A DNA stretch of 21,032 nucleotides from Saccoglossus kowalevskii (lineage: Eukaryota > Hemichordata > Enteropneusta > Harrimaniidae): positions 395,243 to 416,274 of the forward strand of contig NW_003106593.1 in assembly GCF_000003605.2 (NCBI RefSeq), written 5' to 3'. The notes beneath the pieces were generated by a model, which ran no database searches, was not told the origin of the DNA, and saw only the letters and a program-made list of their open reading frames with translations. Shown here piece by piece: positions 1-7,848 of this stretch. Positions within the stretch are counted from its first letter, which is position 1. Every line of letters begins with the position of its first letter. The position numbers were made by a program, and so were the translations under genes.

Positions 1-340
1 CGTAAATGAAAGCTCTTTTGAATCTTCCTTCTTGAAACTGTATTGTAAGAAAAACCAGGTTCCCCTAATCTAAACCTAGATCTCCCTGGTCTGTCTTTCT
101 TTGTTCTGTTGTTTGTTTTCAGTGGAGGTGTTAATGTGATGTTAACCAGAGAGTGAGGTTCAGACTTACTGGTACTACAAATTTTCATTATGTAGGTCAA
201 GTTGGTCTGAATAAGAGCTGGAAAGAGCTTAACCTAGGTTCATACAAAGTTTGTGGTGTCACAAACATAAAGTGAAAACTGTGATATGCAAATTTTTCTA
301 ACTTATGCATGTGATGACCACATGGTGTTTTTTTTGGGGG
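1..340. other. Probable intron sequence, no gene recognised
   Basis: No coding exon could be supported here. One frame stays open from about 135 to 271 on the + strand, but it has no recognisable protein and no convincing splice sites. Because a 3' splice site and terminal exon follow at 1041, this stretch is best read as intron of the + strand gene ending at 1171. That assignment is inference. Confidence 0.35.
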
Positions 341-348
341 GGGGGGGG
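328..348. repeat. Homopolymer junction T8-G13
   Basis: Eight T are followed directly by thirteen G. The tract sits at the outer 3' edge of the antisense LINE fragment, so on the LINE strand it reads C13 then A8 just after the element's TTATTATTAC-type tail. Its length may be unreliable, since homopolymers of this kind are often miscounted in assemblies. Confidence 0.8.
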
Positions 349-349
349 C

Positions 350-932
350 TTGTAATAATAACAACCTTTATTGATATCGTATCCCTTCTGGGATCTAGAT
401 TAGAATACAATAAGGTTATAAGGAACAATAAAATACATAAGTAATAATAATAATAAAAAAGAAATAAATAGTAATACTGTGAAAATATTATTATATAAAT
501 ATTTTTTTGGTGTTATTTTGAGGCAGCTGGTAAATTGCTTTTCATGAAATTCTCTCTTTTATTGAAACAGTCGCTGATAAACTTGGCAATTGCTTGGACG
601 GTTTCAGAATTTTTGTTATTGAGAAGTGCTTTCAGATTACCGGATAAGTTTACGTTTTCAAACAAAGCATCTCTTTCAAATTTGTACTGGTTACAATTGA
701 AGAGGAAGTGTTCTTCATCTTCAATTTCATTGGAGTCACAGACAGGGCATGTTCTATTTAAGACATCTATGTTGTGATATCGCCCAACTTCAATCTGAAG
801 TATGTGGGCACTTATCCTCAGTTTAGTCATAGATGATCTGTGGATGGGGTTTTTAATAATTTCAAGGTATTTTTCAAGTGCAAAATCAGTTTTCAGCTGT
901 CTGTAGGTACGAAGTTTATTTTTGTGATTGTA
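350..932 (-). mobile_element. 5'-truncated non-LTR retrotransposon (LINE) 3' end
   Basis: The minus strand carries the last part of a LINE ORF2 protein (see the pseudogene entry at 513-932) followed by a short AT-rich 3' UTR. This contains an AATAAA-type signal (minus strand, about 368-373) and ends in a TTATTATTAC-like tail near 350. Coding similarity stops abruptly at a stop codon near 934, as expected for 5' truncation during target-primed reverse transcription. The tail type and the C-terminal Cys/His motif fit LINE families common in marine invertebrates, but I cannot assign the clade. No clear target-site duplication was found. It lies antisense in the probable intron of the gene ending at 1171. 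Confidence 0.75.
513..932 (-). pseudogene. LINE ORF2 C-terminal fragment with Cys/His motif
   Basis: About 139 codons are open on the minus strand, from the stop near 934 down to the stop at 513. The reading begins around KLRTYRQLK and runs through RISAHILQIEVGRY. That is the usual LINE pattern of a tract resembling 'lRls.h.L.iE.GRy' followed by a zinc-binding-like motif CPVC...HFLFNC (C-x2-C, H, C). It then ends shortly after FISDCFNKRE. This is the extreme C-terminus of the endonuclease/reverse-transcriptase polyprotein, beyond the polymerase domain. No reverse transcriptase core is present, so it cannot be active. The fragment has no internal stop, which suggests a fairly recent insertion. 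Confidence 0.75.
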
Positions 933-1040
933 TTACAATAAGTTTAATTTCAATAAAACCCCAAAAAGTCAAATCATGTTCGAGAATTGATGCTTGAACA
1001 GATAATTATTGATTCCTGACGACTTGTTATCTGATTTCAG

Positions 1041-1171
1041 ACATACGACATGGATTTGCCTTGACGACACCAAAAAGAAATATGATCTGTTCGGCTGATT
1101 CATATGAAGATAAACTGTGTTTTATAACCGCTGTAGAGAAAGCTATACAGACTGCAGTGGAATCAGATTAA
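1041..1171 (+). CDS. Terminal coding exon of a PH-domain protein (partial)
   Basis: A 3' splice site (ctgatttcag, 1031-1040) is followed by a frame that completes a split codon with two bases and then reads 42 codons from 1043 to a TAA at 1169-1171. The peptide contains HGFALTTPKR, then SADSYEDK, then ITAVEKAIQTAVESD. This matches the end of a pleckstrin-homology domain: strands beta-6 and beta-7 with a 'TPKR...sA.s.EDK' turn, followed by the C-terminal amphipathic helix. The Trp usual in that helix appears to be Phe (LCFITAV). PH domains bind phosphoinositides or proteins at membranes. The protein ends at the helix, so the PH domain would be C-terminal. All other exons lie upstream, outside this window, and the gene cannot be named. 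The splice site and reading frame are seen; the PH assignment rests on pattern only. Confidence 0.6.
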
Positions 1172-1675
1172 ATCATTCTTAATCACTTATTAATTAATTA
1201 ATCAATCATCTTTAAACTTACATCGACTGCAGGCTAGAAAAGCACAGCTTAACTATGATACAAATACAATTTCTTTATCAGTATTAATTGAATTGTAAAT
1301 TATTTATGATTAATCATGTGATTTTACTATTTTTATATTGATATGTCACAAATCTGCTTCACCCTTTTAGAAATTATGTATATATTATCAACAAATGTAT
1401 AAATGTAAATAATCTAATATTTTTGACTGCTCTGTATAAAAAAAATTTCATAACAGAATTTTAGGTTTTACTCATGTAACAATGTATCACGACATTTGCA
1501 GAAGTCCTGTTGTCTCAAAAAAAGCTTAGGATATTTTGTCATAATAACAACTAACGTCATGGGACATTTCTAATCGTTTGCCATATTAAATGAAAATAAT
1601 TTATTGTGCACTGAATTTTTAAAATGCTTGCTCATTATATTAAATAATGTCATTTTTTCTGTAATAGTGAACAAT
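1172..1675 (+). other. Probable 3' UTR, AT-rich
   Basis: This is the sequence between the stop codon at 1171 and the tandem array at 1676. It is AT-rich and has no further coding signal. No AATAAA of convincing context occurs before the one at 2156, so the transcript of the PH-domain gene may extend through the array. That is inference. Confidence 0.35.
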
Positions 1676-2137
1676 GCAGTGGTTGCTATGGTTCTAAAAT
1701 GTACCCATCAATTTGATACTTTTCTGTTCATGCTACATGCTAGAAGCATGTTAATACCATATATGGTCATAAGTGCAGTGGTTGCTATGGTTATAAAATG
1801 TACCCATCAATTTGATACTTTTGTGTTCATGCTACATGCTAGAAACATGTTAATACCATATATGGTCATAAGTGCAGTGGTTGCTATGGCTCTAAAATGT
1901 ACCCATCAATTTGATACTTTTGTGTTCATGCTACATGCTAGAAGCATGTTAATACCATATATGGTCATAAGTGCAGTGGTTGCTATGGCTCTAAAATGTA
2001 CCCATCAATTTGATACTTTTGTGTTCATGCTACATGCTAGAAGCATGTTAATACCATATATGGTCATAAGTGCAGTGGTTGCTATGGCTCTAAAATGTCC
2101 CCATCAATTTGATACTTTTGTGTTCATGCTATATGCA
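1676..2137. repeat. 99-bp tandem repeat array, 4.7 copies
   Basis: Units start at 1676, 1775, 1874, 1973 and 2072. The first four are exactly 99 bp, and the last is cut off around 2137. The copies differ at only a few positions. Each full unit contains a 12-bp perfect palindrome ACCATATATGGT and a hairpin of CATGCT-AGA-AGCATG, broken in copy 2 where AGCATG became AACATG. Because 99 is divisible by three, one + strand frame stays open through the array and reads a 33-residue repeat containing HQFDTF and MLIPYMV. That frame has no upstream ATG and does not look like a known protein, so I treat the open frame as a by-product of the period. The high identity suggests recent expansion or homogenisation. 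Confidence 0.95.
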
Positions 2138-2155
2138 ATTTTTACACAAAATTGA

Positions 2156-2161
2156 AATAAA
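2156..2161 (+). terminator. Candidate polyadenylation signal AATAAA
   Basis: An AATAAA follows the tandem array by about 20 bp and is followed by T-rich and GT-containing sequence within 50 bp. It is the first well-placed signal downstream of the PH-domain stop codon, which is 985 bp upstream. If used, it would put the 99-bp array in the 3' UTR. No transcript evidence is available here. Confidence 0.35.
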
Positions 2162-2169
2162 TGCTGCAC

Positions 2170-3700
2170 ATGAAATGTGTCAGTTTTTAATCTTAACTTT
2201 TGTAACCTATTACAAAGTTTTTCAATATTTTTTTTCAGAAATGTGGATCAAGATTATCATGTCTATTTGGTCTGAATTAACAAAGTAACAAATAAATAAA
2301 AAATAAGCAATAATAATAATATGTATTACCGGTAATAATTTTCCATTGTCATGAATCTTTATTAAAAAAAATTGAAAGCATGATTGTAATGTAATACATT
2401 GCACCAATATTTATTTACATTCCAGTAACTGGTTACTGTTTTTCCAAGTTTTTTTTTATGATTCCTTTATATATTTATACATTAGTTGTTTTTCCCATTC
2501 CGTCCTTTTAAAACTAGTTACTGTTATTTTCACTGACATGTAATTTCACTATTTTGATGTTTTGAGCATATATTTACTGTGTTTTAATTTCACAAATTTG
2601 TCAAGGAAACAATGAGTTCCATTGTTATTTTACATGTTAACATGTATTTAATTTAGCAGATTTTACTTATTAATGAAAATAGAGAAATTAAAACCCAACA
2701 AATAATTAATGCCTTTACTGTAGTATAATTTCTTCTTCTGCATGATTTGTAAAATTTACTTTTTATTATTTTTAACATTAAATTTAAAAGGTTACTATTT
2801 TTATTATTATTGTAATTATCTATTTACATTTCAAAATTAAACATTTGCTAGTATAAACTAATTTTGTTGAAAGAAAAATCATATTTTGGTTTGCCTGTAA
2901 TGAAATGGGATTAATATATATTGTTGAAAGAATTCTGTCCATGTTATCATTGTTGTTGTTGTTGTTGTTGTTAACAATCTTGTCACTGCAAAGGTTTATA
3001 TGACAACCAGAACCAGGTCTCTCTACATTTAATGATGCGTGAAATGATACTTCTGACAATTCAACAAAAACCAAATGTACTTATAAATATATAAAGAAAT
3101 TATTAATGAAAAGTCATTCTAAAAAATGGCAACCGGATCCACATCTCTGCCAAAATCCGATTGGTCTTCGTGTCAAAAATGGAATGGCATTTTCATGTCA
3201 TTCATGGCTATCCGTACATGTTTTTTTTACCTTTAGGCTTGTTTAGATTATGTGTTTGTCATCTCTGGATATGTTGGGGTGGGGGGTTGATCAAATGATC
3301 AAGAACTTTGTTCTTTCATGCACTTGGGGAAAAATGAGAGACTGGAATGCTTAAATAATTGTGGTGTCTGCTTTGTGTTCAGATGAGGTTGCATTGTTGG
3401 TCATCACAGGTTGGTTCCTTAATTTGGGCTCCATTCTGTACTTTATTCAGCGCAGCTTGATTTTCAACAGTACACTTCTCGTTTTGTTACAGTCATACAG
3501 TCAGTCACATTTAGCACTGCCCTATCTGCCCTCACCAAACAGTCAGTTTACTACATCACCTACCAGAAAATCCGTGGAAATAATAAATTTCATTTATTAC
3601 TCGTTGGGATTAATTACAGTTTGAATTCGCTTTGATTCTTGTTTTGGCCGGGTAAATTTGCTCATTTTTTCACGAACTCATTTCTAATCTTTTCTTAGAT
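2170..3700. other. AT-rich intergenic stretch, no gene recognised
   Basis: No supported coding sequence on either strand. It contains a (TTG)7 microsatellite and, at 3581-3599, a perfect hairpin TAATAAAT-TTC-ATTTATTA. The open frame at 3361-3624 has no ATG start and no recognisable motif. The last part, roughly 3360-3700, may be the 5' non-coding region of the DIRS-like element that follows, but no terminal repeat could be identified. Confidence 0.5.
2950..2972. repeat. (TTG)7 microsatellite
   Basis: Seven uninterrupted TTG units plus TT. It encodes an Asn run on the minus strand in an otherwise unremarkable frame, so no coding meaning is inferred. Confidence 0.95.
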
Positions 3701-3706
3701 TGCATC

Positions 3707-4381
3707 ATGCCTAAGTCATTAAAAAAGACCGAGAATGTGCTTGCTAGACCTACGGCACATAAGTCGTATTCATCTTGCCAAAACTGGTAAGCTAAAAAGG
3801 GGATGTGTCAGATTCAATGAGTGAAAAATCTCTCTCTCCCCTTTGGTGGCCGAGATGAAGCTTGCCTCCTATCGCAAACTGAAGAAGATCTAGAGTTGCC
3901 ACGGTCGGACTCCCTCGTCAGTTTAGCAGGATCGACGACTGATGAAAGATTTTCACAGCCGTTCATCTCTGAGCTGACACAGGCGTTGGTCGCTACCTTG
4001 GAAGCACCGTTGGGTATTACCAAAGTGGGCATGCCTCGTTCCACGGCTCTTGCCAGGGGAATGGAGTTGCCAATCACTACGAGTACCGACACCGGAATAC
4101 AGAGTGTTCCTACTGGGGCACTGACATCGATGCCGAGTACCAAGGTAGGATCAGTACAGCCATTGCGGGCTGAAAGACTTCATCGACACTTACGCAACCC
4201 GGGTTGGTTGCGCAAATACAGGGACAGACCTTGTTGTCTTCCCCTACCGATGTTAGTCAGGGTGAAAGGGGCTCCTCCCATGGTGATGACATGGCTTGGA
4301 AAGCCTGGATGTTTAACTTGGCATTCAAAGGGCGGTGCTCCCTGTACCCCCTTCGCCAGAATTTGGGTCAGATGTGATTGA
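3707..4381 (+). pseudogene. DIRS-like ORF1 (putative gag) remnant
   Basis: The frame opens with ATG at 3707 (MPKSLKKTENVLARPTAHK) and is interrupted by TAA near 3788 and TGA near 3818. It continues in the same frame as an open stretch of about 186 codons to 4381. The content is polar, with an acidic patch (QTEEDLELPRSDS) and a Ser/Thr/Pro-rich part, as is usual for the poorly conserved ORF1 of DIRS elements. ORF1 products are thought to be capsid-like. Identification rests on position upstream of the RT, not on sequence similarity. After about 4260 a different frame may be the original one, so the true end is uncertain. Confidence 0.4.
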
Positions 4382-4688
4382 GGAGGCTTTATTACCACTG
4401 CTTCACCTAGCCGTGCATAGTGCCCCTACTTGTTACTCTGTGAGAGGGGTATGCAGCCATTTGGGGGGCACAGCTACCACTTCCTCGGCAAGGGTGGGGG
4501 GGGGAGTGCTTTGTCGTCTCTTGTCCCTTCCTTGTTGAGACAAACACAGGCTACCCAGCCAACCGGAGCCTTTGGACTCTTTTTCATTGGCGCTCTCCTC
4601 TCCCACTGCCGACGTGGAGACCACGTCTGTTGGCCAACTCCACTGGACACCTTGTGTGGCCCAGGCTGTGGAAAGTGAATAGAGGGCA

Positions 4689-5111
4689 ATGGAGGGGGGA
4701 TGGTACCCTTCGGGAGACAAGGACAAGAAGACTGATCCTGAATTTGGGTCAGTCCTGTTCCATGCCTTCCGTTGGGGGAGCTGGTACCCCATCGGGGCTA
4801 CAAAAACTGTCGACAGGTCCCTGGTTTGGGATACTCATGCAGTGCGACAGCCTTTTCTACTGGTTCTTCGCCCCAATTTCGGTACTCATGCCTTTGTTAA
4901 GGTGGGTGGGTGCGTGGATCGGGAAGGCCATGTTGCGTGGTCATTTGACCATCACAAGAGCCTGCAAGTGCATCAGGCACTGCAGGCAGAACTTAAACCC
5001 TCCTTTGCAGAATTGTTTTTTCTTGGTGTTAGAGCGGTTTGGTGGTTGCTGAGGACCAACGTATCAATAGGACCACTAAAAGTAATCATCCTTGTTGGCC
5101 AAGGTGGCTAG
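4689..5111 (+). pseudogene. Open remnant between ORF1 and RT of the DIRS-like element
   Basis: A 140-codon frame begins at ATG 4689 and ends at TAG 5109-5111. It contains QALQAELKPSFAELFFLGVRAV near its end. No catalytic motif is visible. Its place between the ORF1 remnant and the RT suggests the distal part of ORF1 or the N-terminal extension of the RT polyprotein. An overlapping frame over 4630-5052 is also open, and it is the less likely of the two because it lacks any conserved-looking tract. The function is not known. Confidence 0.3.
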
Positions 5112-5269
5112 CCCTTCTGGCCAGCAGTTCAAACCAAACCACAGGGTGGTTCAGGCAATAAGTCCCCCACTAGGATCTAAGTGCTTTTGGGGCCAGGGAG
5201 CAGTGAAGTCTCTTTGAAGGCTTCATCTGCTGCCTGGCCATGGATGGTGGTGCGACTCTGGGTCCCCCT

Positions 5270-6000
5270 CTGGAGTTCTCGGCAGGAGAGTTTCCGACCC
5301 ATGGACACTTGTAGTAGTGTCTCGGGGTGTATCAAATTCCTCTCCGGTCTCCTCTGACTCCTCATCCTTCCTCTGGTCTTCTGCTGAGGGACGAGGTCAA
5401 GGCAGAAATGGTACGGCAGGAAGTAGCCAGCCTTATGGAGTATACATGGACGATACACCTAGTGGAGAATCCCCTCATTTAGATCCATGGTTCTATTCTC
5501 ACATCTTCCTTGTTCCCAATAGTTTGAGGGGTGGCATCCAGTTATTGACCTTAGTTGGCTGGAAACACCGGCTTTGGCACTTCTGTCAGTGCACTCAGGC
5601 GATTTGCTGGTGTCGCTGGCTTTGATTGATGCATATTTCCACATCGCCATTCACCACTCATGCAGCCACTATCTCAGATTCCCCTTAGAGGACGAAGTTT
5701 ACGAGTTTACCGCCCTCCCTTTTGGTTTGTGCACAGCGCTGTACATCTCGACCAGGGTGCTAAGACTCAGCTGCTCTACCGGTCGTCGGTTTATCTGAAC
5801 CCATACCTCAACAACTGGTTATTACACAACTGAGACAGGGAGGTGTTAGCGGAGCATGTGCAATTAACGCAAACGATCCTCCATGAGTTGGGTTTTTTAA
5901 TAATATTCCTAAGTCCAACCCTATACAGTACCGCAACCTAGTTTCTGGGTATGCAGTTTGACACAGAGCAAGGGCTTGTCCGCCCCTTTCAGGCGCAGTG
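5270..6000 (+). pseudogene. DIRS-like reverse transcriptase, frameshifted, catalytic Asp lost
   Basis: Motifs appear in the correct order but in changing frames: YQIPLRSP and LRDEVKAEMVRQEV (about 5326-5430), FYSHIFLVP (about 5491), GWHPVIDLSWLETP (about 5529-5570), SLALIDAYFHI (about 5613), YEFTALPFGL (about 5701), YLNNWLL (about 5804), and FLGMQFDTEQGLVRP (about 5941-5985). DIRS RTs typically have DLKDAYFHI and YLDDWLL. Here the motif A Asp is Ala (GCT at 5619-5621) and both Asp of the YLDD box are Asn (AAC AAC at 5810-5815), so all three catalytic carboxylates are gone. At least four frameshifts and several stops are present. It once copied element RNA into DNA and is now inactive. Confidence 0.8.
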
Positions 6001-6279
6001 TGACATCTTGTGGAGCTCGCAAACCAACTCATGTCGACGGGATCGCCTTCTATGGGCGAACTGATGCGCCTTATTGGAAAAATGACTTCAGTTCATTATC
6101 TAGTTTCGTCAGCAGCTCTTCGGTCTCGTCTGATTCAGAGGTGCTTACTGGACCACAAGACCCACATGCGGAACCTGACATTCAGGGTTTAATTGTCGGA
6201 CCAAGCTTTGGCGGCCCTTTGTGGAAGGACACCCGAAACTTGGAAAGGAGACTGCCCCTAAATCTGACAGCTCCCTCAC

Positions 6280-6620
6280 TGACTTCTCCTTACAGATGCG
6301 TCGCTCCAAGGATGGTGCAGCCATCTGATGGACTTTCAAGTCCAAGGGACGTGGCAGACCACGTATGCAGGCCGCCACATCATTTGGCTGGAGTTTCAGA
6401 CCATCCTTCTGTCTCTGAAACTTTTTAAGGAGATCACACACCACCACAGAGTCCCCCATGTTGTCAAAGCTAGCTGAGGAGATCCTCCTTTAGTGCCTGG
6501 AGAACCAAGTGGAGCTAACGGCTCACCACCTTCTGGGGATACACCACAGCTTTGCAGATACCCTCTTGAAACGTATTCGGTTTCAGAACACTGAGTGGCA
6601 GATCCCCCAGTGGGTGGCAG
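6280..6620 (+). pseudogene. RNase H domain of the DIRS-like element, degraded
   Basis: One + strand frame reads LTDASLQGWCSHL (first acidic residue at 6295-6297), then HIIWLEFQTILLSLKLF (Glu at 6391-6393), then a stop near 6475. Further on it reads FADTLLKRIRFQNTEWQIP (final Asp at 6557-6559). This is the RNase H pattern of retroelements: TDAS..GW, the LE helix, and ADxLSR-like near the end, before the TEW segment typical of DIRS-type elements. The expected central Asp region is disrupted around 6460-6480. In an active element it removes the RNA strand during reverse transcription. This copy has stops and no complete frame. Confidence 0.75.
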
Positions 6621-6880
6621 ATCACCTTTTTCGTCTCTGAGATGAGCCCCAGAATGCCAATCTCCTGATGTACATGTCACTTCTCCCAGAGACGAGGATC
6701 TATCAATCTTTTGGAGTCACATGGACGCTTATGCCTTTCCATCCTTCCAACTGGTGCAACAAGTATTAGAGAATCTGTGACTCAAGCCCACCTGTCTTCT
6801 GACACTGGTGGTGCCCAATTTGCCTGTGAAGGTCCCAATGTTGCTGGACCGATCGCCATCCCAAACCTCACTAACATAGT
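6621..6880 (+). pseudogene. Conserved post-RNase H tract of DIRS-like element
   Basis: After RNase H one frame reads, with stops, NANLLMYMSLLPE, then WSHMDAYAFPSFQLVQQVLENL (about 6703-6777), then LTLVVPNLPVKVPMLL (about 6800-6850). DIRS elements show the related order 'P.yvSP..d', 'W..l.aYAFPP..L...vl', 'l..vaP.wp...w...ll' in the region where a Dam-like methyltransferase-related domain is described. I see no intact methyltransferase motif. The tract ends near 6880, and the recombinase C-terminus begins almost at once. Confidence 0.6.
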
Positions 6881-6890
6881 TAGCACAGAG

Positions 6891-7175
6891 GACCATCAGG
6901 AACGGATTCTATGTCCTGTTCAAGCTCTGAGCTGGTACTTCGATCGTACCAAGGTGTCTTGAGGCAGCGAGAAGGGTATGTTTGTCTGCTAACAGCAGGG
7001 CAAGCAAGTCCGCCCTGCTCCTAGTTTGGAACATCACCAGGTGAGGGCACATGAAGTGTGCTGAGTAACCAACTCGTTGGCCTTGATGTCTGGTGCCTCT
7101 CTCGAACAGGTACTTCAAGCAGGGTTCTGGAGATCTCAGAATGTCTTCATTAAGTATTACCTGAGAGACCTTTGC
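6891..7175 (+). pseudogene. Tyrosine recombinase C-terminal remnant of DIRS-like element
   Basis: The frame reads HQERILCPVQALSWYFDRT (6894-6950), stops at 6959-6961, then reads VRAHEVC-stop (7041-7064), ASLEQVLQAGFWRSQ (about 7096-7140) and VFIKYYLRDL (about 7143-7172). These match the DIRS recombinase series LCPVRAL..YL.RT, RAHD-x-R, GaxLe.Il.AgyWrs, and F..fYLrd. The second Tyr (TAC 7158-7160) is the probable nucleophile. The HxxR arginine appears as Cys (TGC 7059-7061) next to a TGA stop, so the enzyme is dead. Only the C-terminal part is present. The N-terminal and central recombinase regions, including the first catalytic Arg, are missing. The enzyme normally inserts the circular cDNA into the genome. 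Confidence 0.8.
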
Positions 7176-7813
7176 TTGAGGAACAGAGGGTTGAGGAAGA
7201 TTCTCTAACCACTGTCCAATATGGCACCTGTAAGTGCAAGTCCTGGCCATTCAGTTGGCATGGTGAACACAGGTGGTAACCCTGAGGGACAAGTGGCTGA
7301 TGGTGAGTTTAGCAGATTCCCTGACTGCTGTCCAAGAAAGTGCAAGTGATCAGCCTAGCAGACTGGAAATACTCAAAGTTATACATGGTGTTGAGATAAG
7401 AGCTCAGCCTCAGGCCAAGAAGAATTATATGCAACACTTGTCTGTACCAAAATTTAAGACCCATGATTTTGTTGTGATCCGTGACAGTTTATGAAAATTA
7501 CAATTACAGGACTTGAGCGTGAAACGGTCATTTAGGCATATTGCCGATAAACAGTGGTGGTGAATGGTAAGTTGAATATAACCATAGTTTCACAATATAA
7601 TTTTTTTATTATACCAAAGCTGTCATTAGATTAGGTTTTATCATTATTGAAATTCCACCTGAATCTAAAGTTTACACTCATTGTCTTGAAAATTGAACAC
7701 AATCAGTTGGCCTCAGCCAAGTTGCTACCAAAAAAAACAATGTCATTGCTACATAAAGTATATGAAAACTCTATCTTCATTTTTGTTTAATTCTGCATCA
7801 TTCCATGCACCAA

Positions 7814-7848
7814 GTCTTGTGTCTTCGGGCGGAGCTACGTCACAAGAC
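7814..7848. other. 8-bp inverted repeat GTCTTGTG / CACAAGAC
   Basis: Perfect 8-bp arms at 7814-7821 and 7841-7848 flank a 19-nt GC-rich loop, in a small GC-rich island (about 7810-7920) within AT-rich DNA. It could be the remains of a mobile-element terminus or a chance stem. There is no run of T after it, and no RNA gene could be identified. Confidence 0.4.

Larger units (their letters stand above)
3707..7260 (+). mobile_element. Degenerate DIRS-like (tyrosine recombinase) retrotransposon
   Basis: In order on the + strand there are an ORF1-like region, a reverse transcriptase, an RNase H, the conserved tract that follows RNase H in DIRS elements, and the C-terminal half of a tyrosine recombinase. 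There is no aspartic protease or DDE integrase. RT and RNase H combined with a tyrosine recombinase defines the DIRS order. The copy is dead: all three frames must be used to read it, there are many stops, and key residues have been lost. The recombinase is also shortened by a probable internal deletion near 6880. DIRS elements have split direct or inverted terminal repeats rather than LTRs. I could not identify them here, so the boundaries given are those of the recognisable coding matter only. Confidence 0.8.

Noticed and set aside
135-271. Open + strand frame containing LTGTTNFHYVGQVGLNK, considered as an exon of the PH-domain gene
   Set aside because: No convincing splice acceptor and donor pair, no PH-like motif, and the length is within chance for this composition.
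535-777. 80-codon + strand frame opposite the LINE fragment
   Set aside because: It is the antisense shadow of the LINE C-terminal coding region and has no independent evidence.
3361-3624. 87-codon + strand frame upstream of the DIRS-like element
   Set aside because: It starts with GTG, has no motif and contains a hairpin near its end. It is more likely non-coding element flank.
3814-4143. Minus-strand frames across the DIRS-like element (also 4180-4398, 4433-4792, 6145-6459, 6396-6680, 6909-7250)
   Set aside because: They are reverse-strand openings in GC-richer retroelement DNA. All recognisable motifs lie on the + strand.
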